Below, piece by piece: positions 31,874 to 40,558 of a stretch of DNA of 64,000 nt. The stretch lies in the NCBI RefSeq assembly GCF_002252705.1, contig NZ_NQLA01000003.1:1-64000 (forward strand), given 5' to 3'. Position 1 is the first letter of the stretch. Each line of letters starts with the position of its first letter. The notes under the pieces were generated by a model. It did not search any database. It was not told where the DNA came from and saw nothing but the letters and a program-made list of their open reading frames with translations. A program made the position numbers and the translations under genes. Source of the stretch: Vulcanococcus limneticus LL. Lineage in GTDB: Bacteria > Cyanobacteriota > Cyanobacteriia > PCC-6307 > Cyanobiaceae.

Positions 31874-33103
31874 ATGCGCCCAACCTCAGCCCCAGCGCTC
31901 CTGATGGCTTCAGGCCCGCCGCCCCAGCAGACATCAGCCGCGGCCCGGCTCGACGGGAGGCCGGGGCTGGGCCGGGGTGTCTGGCGCAGCGGCTTGGGGC
32001 CAAGCCATCTCTGGCCAGGCAGCGGAGCGGTGCTGGCCCTGCTGCTGGCGGCCGGCTGCAGCAAGCCAGCGCCCCCACCCCGGCCGCCCCTGGCGGTGCG
32101 CAGCGAGCCGGCCAGGCCGGCGGTGTTCCGCCAGGAGGTGGGCACGGTCAGCACCCTGGAGGCGCCGGATGAGGTGAACCTGGCGGCCCAGGCCGGCGGC
32201 CGGATCGAGCAGCTGCGGGTGCGCCAGGGAGACCAGGTCAAGCGCGGGCAGCTCCTGGTGGTGCTCGACCAGACCCAGCTCCAAGCCGAGGTGGTGGCCC
32301 TGCAGGGCCAGCGCAACGAGAGCCTGCTCAACTACCGGCGCTTCGAGTTTCTGGCCCGCACCGGCGCCGCCAGCGTGATCCAGCGCGATGCGCTGCGCCA
32401 GAACTGGATCGCGGCCGAGTCGGCCCTCAAGGCCAAGCAGGCGGACCTGGCCTACCGCGACCTGCGCTCCCCCGTGGATGGCTACGTGAGCGACGTGCGG
32501 GTGAATCCCGGCGATGTGATCAAGGCGGGAGATCCCTTCACCACGATCCAGCGCAATAACCGGCTTCTGGCCCGCGTCGAGGTGCCGGCCCGCTACGGCC
32601 CCCAGCTGCGCAACGGCCAGGCCGTGATCCTGCAGGACCCGCTGGCCGACCGCACGATCGCCGAGGGCCAGGTGCGCTCGATCGACCCGCGCGTGAGCAG
32701 CGGCACCCAGGGGCTGCTGGTGAAGGCCGAACTCGACAACCCAGACGGCAGCCTGCGCACCGGCCAGCGGCTGCGCACCCGGCTGGTGCTTGGCAGCAGC
32801 GAGCAGCTGTCGGTGCCATTCGCCGCCGTGACCCAGACCTCGGGCCAGAACTTCGTGTTCGTGGTGGGCAGCCTGGAGCAGCTGGAACGGCAACCCGGGC
32901 GGATCTCCAAGGAGCAGCTGCAAGCCCTGCGCCAGCGGGTCAGCGCCGAACCCCAACTGCGCTTCGCCCTGCAGACCCCCGTGCAGTTGGGGCCCCTGCA
33001 GAGCAAGCGCTACCCGGTGCTGCGGGGCCTCAGCTCCGGCCAACAGGTGATCGTCACCAACCTGCTGAGCCTGCGCCACGGCGCGCCGGTGCAGGTGAAC
33101 TGA
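31874..33103 (+). CDS. RND efflux periplasmic adaptor (HlyD/MFP family) lipoprotein
   Basis: A 409-aa membrane-fusion protein that would bridge the RND permease to an outer-membrane channel. It has a lipobox-like LLLAAGCSKP after a long N-region. A biotinyl-like hairpin begins VNLAAQAGGRIEQLRVRQGD, followed by a helical hairpin (LLNYRRFEFLARTGAASVIQ) and beta-barrel (YRDLRSPVDGYVSDVRV). The clear ATG lies 140 bases from the divergent hypothetical gene. The permease starts 78 bases downstream. No outer-membrane TolC gene is in the window. Confidence 0.9.
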   Translation: MRPTSAPALLMASGPPPQQTSAAARLDGRPGLGRGVWRSGLGPSHLWPGSGAVLALLLAAGCSKPAPPPRPPLAVRSEPARPAVFRQEVGTVSTLEAPDEVNLAAQAGGRIEQLRVRQGDQVKRGQLLVVLDQTQLQAEVVALQGQRNESLLNYRRFEFLARTGAASVIQRDALRQNWIAAESALKAKQADLAYRDLRSPVDGYVSDVRVNPGDVIKAGDPFTTIQRNNRLLARVEVPARYGPQLRNGQAVILQDPLADRTIAEGQVRSIDPRVSSGTQGLLVKAELDNPDGSLRTGQRLRTRLVLGSSEQLSVPFAAVTQTSGQNFVFVVGSLEQLERQPGRISKEQLQALRQRVSAEPQLRFALQTPVQLGPLQSKRYPVLRGLSSGQQVIVTNLLSLRHGAPVQVN

Positions 33104-33181
33104 GTCGCCCCTGATCCGCCACCGTCCCGCACCACAGTCCCGCGACCAGCCGCTGAACCTCCGCGCTGAACTTCCGCACCG

Positions 33182-36100
33182 ATGTCCCCCTCCAACAACT
33201 TCATCGTCCGGCCGGTGCTCACGGCGGTGTGCAGTGTGCTGATCGTGCTGGCCGGCCTGATCGCGATCCCGCTGCTGCCGATTGAAAACCTGCCCGACAT
33301 TGCCCCGCCCACGGTGAAGGTGAATGCCCGCTATGTGGGCGCCGACGCGGTGAGCGTGGAGGAGGGCGTGACGAGCGTATTGGAGCAGCAGATCAACGGC
33401 GTTCAGAACATGGAGTTCATCAGCTCCAGCAGCGCCGCCGATGGCACCAGCTCGATCACGGTCTCGTTCGCCAGCGGCACCGATGGTGACATCAACCAGG
33501 TGAATGTGCAGAACCGGGTGTCGCTGGCCGAACCGCAGCTGCCGGCGGAGGTTCGGGCTTCCGGCGTGACGGTGAACAAGGCCTCCAACTCAATCCTGCT
33601 GCTCTACAACATCACCAGCGACGATCCGGCCAATCCCTACAGCGTCGAGACGATCAGCGGCCTGCTCGACCAATACCTCACCGACCAGATCCGGCGTGTG
33701 CGGGGTGTCGGTGATCTGGCGTATTTCGGCAACCGCAAACTGGCGATACGCCTCTGGCTCGACCCCGACCGCCTCAGCGCCTTCAACCTCGATGCCACAA
33801 GGGTGGTGGCGGCCCTGCAGAGCCAGAACCGGCTGGTGCCGGCCGGCCAGATCGGCGGTGCGCCTGCCCCGAGCGGCCAGCCCAACACCTTCACGGTGCA
33901 GCTGCCCGGTCGCCTGGTGGACCTGGAGGACTTCGAGAACCTGATCCTCAAGCGCACCGACAACGGCGCCCTGGTGCGGCTGCGGGATGTGGGTCGGGTG
34001 AGCCTGGGAGGTGAGAGCTCGGATGTGAGCACCACCGACCTGCGCGAAGTGCCGTCGGTGGGCATGGCCGTGTATCAGCTGAGCGGCAGCAACGCCCTGC
34101 AGGTGTCCCAGGGGGTGGAGCAGGTGCTGGAGGAGTTCGCCGCCCAGCTGCCCCCAGGGATACGGATCGAGAAGATCTACGACATCACCGACTTCATCAA
34201 TGCCTCGATCGAGGGGGTCACCGGATCGCTCCGGGATGCGGTGGTGCTGGTGGTGCTCATCCTGTTTCTGTTCCTGCAGGACTGGAAGGCCACCCTGGTG
34301 CCCGCGATCGCCATTCCGGTGGCCTTGATCGGCACCTTCGCGTTCGTGAAGGCCTTCGGCTTCTCGCTCAACCAGCTCACCCTGTTCGGCCTGGTGCTGG
34401 CCACCGGCCTGGTGGTGGATGACGCCATCACCGTGATCGAGGACACCACCACCAAGAAACGCGAGGGCCTCAGCGCCATCGGAGCCGCCAGGGCCACGAT
34501 GGATGAACTGTTCGCCGCCGTGATCGCCACCTCGCTGGTGCTGTTCGCGGTGTTCCTGCCGGTGCTGTTCTTCCCCGGCGCCACCGGCACGATCTACAAG
34601 CAGTTCGCCGCCACGATCCTGTTTTCGATCGCGGTTTCCACCTTCAACGCCCTCACCTTCTCGCCGATGCTCTCGGCCCTGCTGCTGGCGCAGGAAGGCT
34701 CTCCGCCGGGCCGTCGCACCTACGCCATCGCCGGCTGCAGCATCGGCTTTGTCTACGGCCTGCTGGCCTCAGGAGGCGGCGCCCTGCCCGCCCTGGTGGC
34801 CGCGGTGGTGGGCACCCTGGTGGGCTACGGCCTGCTGCTGGCCACGGGCCTGCCGCTGCGACTGCCGTTCGCGGCCGGTGGCGCCGTGGCCGGGGTGCTG
34901 CTGGGTGGGGTGGAGCAGCCGCTGAAGGTGCTGATCTTCGCCGGCCTCGGGCTGCTGGTGGGCTGGTTCACGCCGGTGATCTTTAAGGGCTTCAACCGCT
35001 TCTACGCTGGCTTCGAGCAGCGCTACCGCGACGCCCTGGGCTGGGTGCTGGGCCGCCGGAAGCTGGTGATGGCCCTGCTGGCGGGGGGCATCGCCCTGAC
35101 GGCCGTGGCCTTCAACGCCATCCCGTCGGGCTTCGTGCCAGTGGAGGACCAGGGCTACCTGATCGGCTTCGTGCAGGCGCCCGATGGCGTGTCTAACCAG
35201 ACCACCAGCGCCATCAACCGGCAGGTGGCCCAGATCCTGCGGGAGGAGAGCGATCTCGGCAGGGGCTCCGGCGGCAACGAACCCAATGGCTCAGCCAGTG
35301 TGGCCAGCGCGGCCATCTTTAGTGGCTTCAGCCTCGATGGCAACGCCCCCAACAAGGGCCTGTTCTTCGTGGGCCTCAAGAACTGGGACGACCGCCCCAA
35401 CCCCGACCAGGCCTCCAGCGCCCTGGTGGAGCGGCTGAACCGGCGCATGGCCGCGATCGACGGCGCCCGCATCGTGGTGGTGGAGCCGCCGGCGATCCCC
35501 GGCTACGGCATGTCGGGGGGCTTCGAGTTCCAGCTGCTCGACCGCAGCGGCGGCGCCCTGAGCCTGCCCCAGTTCTTCGACGCCGCCAACAGGCTGCTGG
35601 ACCAGGCCCGCGCCAACCCGGTGTTTGCGCGCGTGTTCACCCAGTTCAGCCCGGAGGCGCCCCAGCTGGCCATCCGGGTGAACCGGGAGGCGATGGCCTC
35701 GCTCGGGGTGGATTTCGGCCAGGCGATGCAGGCCTTCAGCGTGAACTTCGGCGGCGCCTACATCAATGACACCTTCCAGGAGGGCAAGGTGCGGCGGGTG
35801 TACGTGCAGGCCGACGACGGCTTCCGCGCCACCGCCGACCGGCTGCGCAGCCTGGAGGTGCCCAACGCCGAGGGCAAGCCGATCTCCCTGGCCGAGTTCT
35901 TCACGGTGGAGCCCAGCACCGGCCCCAGCGTGATCCCCCGCTTCAACCTGTTCCGCTCGATCAAGCTGGAGGGCACCGCCGCCGAAGGCCGCAGCTCCGG
36001 CGAGGCGATCAAGGCGATGCAGACCAGCTTCCGCGACCTGGACGTCAACGGCCTGGGCTTCGACTGGACCGGCCTCTCGCGCGAGGAGGTGAAGGCCGGC

Positions 36101-36646
36101 GCCCTGGCGGCGGTGATCTTCGCCTTCGGCATCCTGGTGGTGTATCTGGTGCTGGCGGCCCAGTACGAGAGCACCAGCGATCCGCTGATCATCCTGATGA
36201 CGGTGCCCACCGCCATGCTCGGCGCCCTGGTGTTTCTCGCGGCCCGCGGCGAGGTGCTGAACATCTACGCCCAGGTGGGCCTGGTGATGCTGATCGGCCT
36301 GGCGGCCAAGAACGGCATCCTGATCGTGGACCTGGCGAACCAGCGCATGGCCGCCGGCGCCACGGCGCTGCAGGCGGCCCAGGAGGCCGCGGAATCGCGC
36401 CTGCGGCCGATCATCATGACGGCCATCTCCTCCCTGTTCGGCTTCCTGCCGCTGGTGCTGGCCAGCGGCGCCGGCGCCCGCAGCCAGGCTTCGTTGGGCA
36501 CCGTGGTGTTCGGCGGCCTGCTGGTGGCCACCGTGCTCTCACTGCTGGTGGTGCCGGTGTTCTACGTGGTGATGAAGCAGTGGCTGGCGCCACCGGCGCC
36601 GCCCGCCGAGCAGCCCCCCGTGCTCACGGCGGAGACCACCCCGTGA
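33182..36646 (+). CDS. RND (HAE1/AcrB-type) efflux permease with hydrophobic insert
   Basis: A 1154-aa proton-driven exporter. It has the family start FIVRPVLTAVCSVLIVLAGL, the proton-relay Asp pair at 413-414 (TGLVVDDAITVIED), a duplicated 6-TM architecture and the end LLVVPVFYVVMKQWL. Typical members have about 1040-1070 aa. The excess is explained by a roughly 90-residue, mostly hydrophobic block (about residues 515-601) between the sixth segment and the amphipathic helix NRFYAGFEQRY. It directly follows the adaptor gene. Its stop overlaps the GTG of a small membrane protein (GTGA). The substrate is unknown. Confidence 0.92.
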   Translation: MSPSNNFIVRPVLTAVCSVLIVLAGLIAIPLLPIENLPDIAPPTVKVNARYVGADAVSVEEGVTSVLEQQINGVQNMEFISSSSAADGTSSITVSFASGTDGDINQVNVQNRVSLAEPQLPAEVRASGVTVNKASNSILLLYNITSDDPANPYSVETISGLLDQYLTDQIRRVRGVGDLAYFGNRKLAIRLWLDPDRLSAFNLDATRVVAALQSQNRLVPAGQIGGAPAPSGQPNTFTVQLPGRLVDLEDFENLILKRTDNGALVRLRDVGRVSLGGESSDVSTTDLREVPSVGMAVYQLSGSNALQVSQGVEQVLEEFAAQLPPGIRIEKIYDITDFINASIEGVTGSLRDAVVLVVLILFLFLQDWKATLVPAIAIPVALIGTFAFVKAFGFSLNQLTLFGLVLATGLVVDDAITVIEDTTTKKREGLSAIGAARATMDELFAAVIATSLVLFAVFLPVLFFPGATGTIYKQFAATILFSIAVSTFNALTFSPMLSALLLAQEGSPPGRRTYAIAGCSIGFVYGLLASGGGALPALVAAVVGTLVGYGLLLATGLPLRLPFAAGGAVAGVLLGGVEQPLKVLIFAGLGLLVGWFTPVIFKGFNRFYAGFEQRYRDALGWVLGRRKLVMALLAGGIALTAVAFNAIPSGFVPVEDQGYLIGFVQAPDGVSNQTTSAINRQVAQILREESDLGRGSGGNEPNGSASVASAAIFSGFSLDGNAPNKGLFFVGLKNWDDRPNPDQASSALVERLNRRMAAIDGARIVVVEPPAIPGYGMSGGFEFQLLDRSGGALSLPQFFDAANRLLDQARANPVFARVFTQFSPEAPQLAIRVNREAMASLGVDFGQAMQAFSVNFGGAYINDTFQEGKVRRVYVQADDGFRATADRLRSLEVPNAEGKPISLAEFFTVEPSTGPSVIPRFNLFRSIKLEGTAAEGRSSGEAIKAMQTSFRDLDVNGLGFDWTGLSREEVKAGALAAVIFAFGILVVYLVLAAQYESTSDPLIILMTVPTAMLGALVFLAARGEVLNIYAQVGLVMLIGLAAKNGILIVDLANQRMAAGATALQAAQEAAESRLRPIIMTAISSLFGFLPLVLASGAGARSQASLGTVVFGGLLVATVLSLLVVPVFYVVMKQWLAPPAPPAEQPPVLTAETTP

Positions 36647-36906
36647 CGCGGCTGCGGGGCCGGGCGGTGGTGCGCACGGGCCTGCTGGGGGCAGGCGTCG
36701 GTCTGACGGTGGCCCTGCTGCTGAGGGCCGTGATCCGCCAGAGCACGGTGGAGATGGGCACCACCAGCCAGTTCTGGCTGCTGGTGCTGCTGGTGGCGGG
36801 CTTTGCCACGGCCGGAATGGCCCTGGCGGCGGTGCAGCAACTGCAGGAGGGCAGCCCCGATCCTGCCTACCGCCAGCGGCGGGGCCGGAGCGAGCGCCAT
36901 GACTGA
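36643..36906 (+). CDS. small two-TM protein coupled to RND permease
   Basis: An 87-aa membrane protein starting at a GTG whose last two bases begin the permease stop (GTGA). Two hydrophobic helices are visible: RTGLLGAGVGLTVALLLRAV and FWLLVLLVAGFATAGMALAA, with a short polar tail rich in Arg. It overlaps the following GUN4 gene by 8 bases. I do not recognise a family. The tight coupling suggests an accessory subunit of the pump, but that is inference. Confidence 0.7.
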   Translation: MTRLRGRAVVRTGLLGAGVGLTVALLLRAVIRQSTVEMGTTSQFWLLVLLVAGFATAGMALAAVQQLQEGSPDPAYRQRRGRSERHD

Positions 36907-37507
36907 TGACACCCCAACGACCAGCCCCGGTGGCGCCAGCAGCCGCGCAGGCGGACTGGAGGACCGGTTGCAGCGCCTGGAGGTCGCCATCGAGGCCCTC
37001 AGCACGCGGCTTGGCGCCGTGGAGGCCAGCCTGGAGCTGGTGCAGGACATCAAGCGCTTCCGCCCGCTGCAGCAGCTGCTGGCGGCCGGCGATCTGGAGG
37101 CCGCGGACCGGGAGACGGCGCGGCTGCTGCCGGAGCTGCTGGGGCGCAGCGCCGAGGCCGTGAAGCCCGACGACCTGGAACAGTTCCCGATCCCACCGCT
37201 GCGGATCATCGACCAGCTGTGGAGCCAGGCCAGCGGCGGCCGCTTCGGCTTCGCCACCCAGGCCCGGCTCTACCGGGATCTGGGGGGTTCCGTGGAGTCG
37301 CTGAGCGCCCTGGATGAGGCGCTGTTCAACCGCTTCCGCGCGCGGGTGGGCTGGCAGGGCGGCCGGGCCTTCGCCCTGCTGGAGGAGCCGCCAGCGCTGG
37401 GGCAGACCACGCCCGAAGGCCATCTGCCCCTGCGCTGCTGGTACACGGCCTATGGCCTCAAGGCTGCGAACCTGCTGATGGCGCGGTTGATCGAGGGCGG
37501 GCTCTGA
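36899..37507 (+). CDS. GUN4-domain protein with N-terminal coiled coil
   Basis: A 202-aa soluble protein. Residues 18-55 form a coiled coil (LEDRLQRLEVAIEALSTRL). The rest is a GUN4 domain, with LAAGDLEAADRETARLL, FPIPPLRIIDQLWSQAS and RFGFATQARLY, then VGWQGG near the end. GUN4 proteins bind porphyrins and stimulate Mg-chelatase; many cyanobacterial paralogues have unknown roles. The start overlaps the small membrane protein by 8 bases. Its 3' end overlaps the convergent SulP gene by 50 bases. It may not be the main Gun4, given its place in an efflux operon. Confidence 0.85.
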   Translation: MTDDTPTTSPGGASSRAGGLEDRLQRLEVAIEALSTRLGAVEASLELVQDIKRFRPLQQLLAAGDLEAADRETARLLPELLGRSAEAVKPDDLEQFPIPPLRIIDQLWSQASGGRFGFATQARLYRDLGGSVESLSALDEALFNRFRARVGWQGGRAFALLEEPPALGQTTPEGHLPLRCWYTAYGLKAANLLMARLIEGGL

Positions 37508-39182
37508 AGGCCTCGATCGCCTCGGCCAGGGTGGGGAAGAACCACTGGCTGCCGAGCTGATCCGGAAAGCCCGTGCGCCGCAGGGTGCCGAACAGATCCT
37601 GCTTCACCCGCGCGAGGGCGAAGACGATGCCCCGATCGGTCAGCTCCCGAAGCAACTCAGCGAGCATGTCGGCGGCGGTGATGTCGATCTCGACGATCGC
37701 CTCGGCGCTGAGCACGAACCACTCCACCGGCAGCGGCTCCGCCTCGATTGCTTCGACCACCCGACGGCGGAAGTGCTCGGCGTTGGCGAAGCACAAGGGG
37801 GCGTCGTAACGGAAGATCAACAGCCCAGGGATCGTGCTGGCGCCCTCCCAGTCGGCCACATCATGTAGGCCCGCCAGGCCAGGCACCTCACCCAGCACGG
37901 CGTCGTTGGGACGCACCAGCCGGGCGAACAGATCGATCACGGACAGCCCCACCGCCAGGGCCACACCGATCAGGATGTCGGTGACCAGAACCCCCAGCAG
38001 GGTGACCAGGGCCAGGCGGAATTCACTGCGCTTGAAGGCACGCATCCGCAGAAACTCCGGGATGTCGATCAGGCGCAGGGCCGCGTAGATCACGATCGCC
38101 CCCAGGGCAGCCTTGGGGAACAGCACCAGCAGCGGCCGCAGGAACAGCAGCACCAGCACCACGCTCACGAAGGCCACCAGGGAATAGAGCTGGGAGCGGT
38201 TGCCCAGGGAATCGGCGATGGCCGTGCGGCTACCGCTGCTGCTCACCGGGAAGCCCTGCAGTAGGCCGTTGCCCAGGTTCACCGCGCCGAGGGCCAGCAG
38301 TTCCTGGTTGGCGTCAATGCGATAACCGTTACGGGTGGCGAAGGAACGGGCGGTGAGTACGTTGTCGGAGTAACCCACCAGGGCGATGCCCAGAGCGCTG
38401 GCGACCAGGGTGCGCAGCTGACCCGGCTGCGGGAGCGCCGGCCAGCTCAGCTGGGGCAGGCCGGCGGGGATCTCGCCGATCACCGCCACGCCGCGCTGGT
38501 CCAGGTGAAACAGCCCCACCACCCCCGTGGCCAGCAGCACCGCCAGCAGGGGCCCCGGCGCCTTGGGCCAGTGGCGCTGGATCCACAGCAGCAGAACCAG
38601 CACCGCCGCCGCCAGCAGCAGCGTGGGCAGATGGATGGTGCCCGGCCGCTGCAGCAGCTCCCGCAGCTGGCCGAGCAGCGTCTCCGACTTCAGGGCCGCC
38701 CCCGTGATCTTGCCGATCTGGCCGGTGATCATGATCACCGCCACCCCGGCCATGTAGCCCACCAGGATCGGCTTGGAGAGCAGGTCTGCCAGAAAGCCCA
38801 GGCGCCCCCAGGCACCGAGGCAACAGAACAGGCCCACCAGCAGGGCGAGCAGGCTGGCCAGGCCGGCGGTGCTGGCTGGGTTACCGGCGGCCAGGGGCGC
38901 CACGGCCGCAGCGGTCATCACGGCCGTGGTGGATTCGGGCCCCACCGACAGCTGGGGCGAGGAGCCCGCCAGGGCATAGAGCAGCAGCGGCGCCAGAATC
39001 GCCCACAGGCCCGCGATCGGGGGCAGACCCGCCAGCTCGGCGTAGGCCATGCACTGGGGAATCAGGTAGGCCGCCACCGTGATGCCGGCCAGCAGGTCCG
39101 CCCGCAGCCAGGGGCGCCGGTAGGCCCGCAGGCTTGCAAGGCCCGGCAGGACTCCGGCAAGGGCCTTTAGGGGGCGGGGCAT
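37458..39182 (-). CDS. SulP family anion transporter with STAS domain
   Basis: A 574-aa membrane transporter. The family core is visible in YLIPQCMAYAELAGLPPIAG, GPESTTAVMTAAAVAPLA and VASALGIALVGYSDNVLTAR, giving about 12 hydrophobic segments. A C-terminal cytoplasmic STAS domain follows (LLIFRYDAPLCFANAEHFRR, EIDITAADMLAELLREL). SulP members carry sulfate, bicarbonate or other anions; the sequence is not close to BicA as I remember it, so a sulfate-type substrate is the better guess. The ATG at 39182 starts MPRPLKALAGVLPG. It is divergent from the PPK2 gene. Confidence 0.88.
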   Translation of the reverse strand: MPRPLKALAGVLPGLASLRAYRRPWLRADLLAGITVAAYLIPQCMAYAELAGLPPIAGLWAILAPLLLYALAGSSPQLSVGPESTTAVMTAAAVAPLAAGNPASTAGLASLLALLVGLFCCLGAWGRLGFLADLLSKPILVGYMAGVAVIMITGQIGKITGAALKSETLLGQLRELLQRPGTIHLPTLLLAAAVLVLLLWIQRHWPKAPGPLLAVLLATGVVGLFHLDQRGVAVIGEIPAGLPQLSWPALPQPGQLRTLVASALGIALVGYSDNVLTARSFATRNGYRIDANQELLALGAVNLGNGLLQGFPVSSSGSRTAIADSLGNRSQLYSLVAFVSVVLVLLFLRPLLVLFPKAALGAIVIYAALRLIDIPEFLRMRAFKRSEFRLALVTLLGVLVTDILIGVALAVGLSVIDLFARLVRPNDAVLGEVPGLAGLHDVADWEGASTIPGLLIFRYDAPLCFANAEHFRRRVVEAIEAEPLPVEWFVLSAEAIVEIDITAADMLAELLRELTDRGIVFALARVKQDLFGTLRRTGFPDQLGSQWFFPTLAEAIEAFRARPRSTAPSAGSQP

Positions 39183-39418
39183 GGCACGGGCCGCCGGCGG
39201 GAGCACTGGTCTCCATGCTGGCAACACCAGCCAGAGGGAGCCATGGCTGGTTTCGGCACTCTCAGAGCTGCCCGGTGCGATCGCCGCTCTCCGATGCACG
39301 CTGGCTTGGGCATGGGCGCGGCGTGGGAGCTGGCGGCAGGCCAACAGCGCATGCTCGCCAAGGGTGTGGCGCCCTGCAGCGGTCGTGCCTTGGATGGGGG
39401 CCGGAGTCCCCAGGTGCC

Positions 39419-40324
39419 ATGCGCAGAAAGGAACTGATCCAGCGGGCCCGGGAACTGTCGAAGCCGTTCCGGGTGGAGAAGGGGGAGGCATTCCGGCTCA
39501 AGCACGTGGATCCCGGCGACACCCTGGAGTTCTCGGCGGAGGACAAGCCCCGGGCCAAGGAGGCGCTGGCCCTGGGGGTGGAGCTGCTGGCGGACTTTCA
39601 GGACCTGCTCTACGCCCAGGACCGCTGGGCCCTGCTGCTGATCTTCCAGGCCATGGATGCGGCCGGCAAGGACGGCACGATCAAGCACGTGATGAGCGGG
39701 GTGAATCCCCAGGGCTGCCAGGTGTCATCGTTCAAGGCCCCCTCCTCCGTGGATCTCGACCACGACTTTCTCTGGCGCAGCAATCAGGCGCTGCCGGAGC
39801 GGGGGCGGATCGGCATCTTCAACCGCAGCTACTACGAGGAGACGCTGGTGGTGCGGGTGCACCCGGAGCTACTGGAGCGCCAAAGCCTGCCCTCCCAGCT
39901 CAAGGGCAAAGACATCTGGCAGCACCGCTTCCAGGACATCCGCCACTACGAACGCTACCTGGCCCGCAACGGCATCGCGCCGCTGAAATTCTTCCTGCAC
40001 GTCTCGAAGAAGGAGCAGAAGAAACGCTTTCTCGAACGGCTGGAGACGCCAGAGAAGAACTGGAAGTTCTCCGCCGCCGACATCCGCGAACGCGCCCACT
40101 GGGACGACTACATGGAGGCCTACGAGGACACGATTCGCCACACGGCCACCCCGGAGGCGCCCTGGTATGTGGTGCCGGCCGACAACAAGTGGTTCACCCG
40201 CATCGTGGTGGCGGCGGCGATCATTGACGCCCTGGACCAGCTTGATCTGGCCTATCCGGTGGTGAGTGAGGAGGCGCGGCAGCGGCTGCAGGACGCCCAC
40301 CAGGCGCTGCTGGCGGAGAACTAG
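39419..40324 (+). CDS. polyphosphate kinase 2 family enzyme
   Basis: A 301-aa PPK2-type polyphosphate:nucleotide phosphotransferase. The Walker A-like motif is FQAMDAAGKDGTIKHVMSGV, the Walker B/lid region carries FNRSYYEETLVVRVHP, and the C-terminal part is rich in charged residues (SKKEQKKRFLERL). The enzyme moves phosphate between polyphosphate and nucleotides; the class (ADP- or AMP-phosphorylating) cannot be assigned confidently. The ATG gives MRRKELIQRARELSKPF. The 236-base gap to the SulP gene holds no convincing gene. Confidence 0.9.
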   Translation: MRRKELIQRARELSKPFRVEKGEAFRLKHVDPGDTLEFSAEDKPRAKEALALGVELLADFQDLLYAQDRWALLLIFQAMDAAGKDGTIKHVMSGVNPQGCQVSSFKAPSSVDLDHDFLWRSNQALPERGRIGIFNRSYYEETLVVRVHPELLERQSLPSQLKGKDIWQHRFQDIRHYERYLARNGIAPLKFFLHVSKKEQKKRFLERLETPEKNWKFSAADIRERAHWDDYMEAYEDTIRHTATPEAPWYVVPADNKWFTRIVVAAAIIDALDQLDLAYPVVSEEARQRLQDAHQALLAEN

Positions 40325-40327
40325 CCG

Positions 40328-40558
40328 CTAGCGCTGGCGATCTCGGCTGGCATGGCCGATGGCGGCGAAACCCAGGCCCGCCAGGGCACCGGCCCCGGCC
40401 CCGATCCAGGGGTAGTGGCGCCGCAGGGCGCTGTAGAAGGCGCTCTCGAAACGCGGCCGGCCCGTGGGTCCCACGGCCAACTGCCGCACGGCTACGCCGA
40501 ACAGGCCCCCGAGCAGGGCACCGAGAATCGCCACCACGAGCAGCTTGCGCGGTGTCAT
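40328..40558 (-). CDS. small two-TM protein coupled to second RND permease
   Basis: A 76-aa membrane protein whose ATG overlaps the stop of the RND permease gene (ATGA). It has one hydrophobic helix at the N-terminus (LLVVAILGALLGGLFGVAV) and one near the end (WIGAGAGALAGLGFAAIGHA), with Gly-rich packing. It is not obviously similar in sequence to the 87-aa protein of the first RND operon, but has the same size, topology and position. The function is unknown. Confidence 0.7.
   Translation of the reverse strand: MTPRKLLVVAILGALLGGLFGVAVRQLAVGPTGRPRFESAFYSALRRHYPWIGAGAGALAGLGFAAIGHASRDRQR

Noticed and set aside
39243-39437. 64-codon frame with a GGGAG before its ATG in the SulP-PPK2 gap
   Set aside because: It overlaps the PPK2 start and has no coding-like pattern; the ribosome site alone is not enough.
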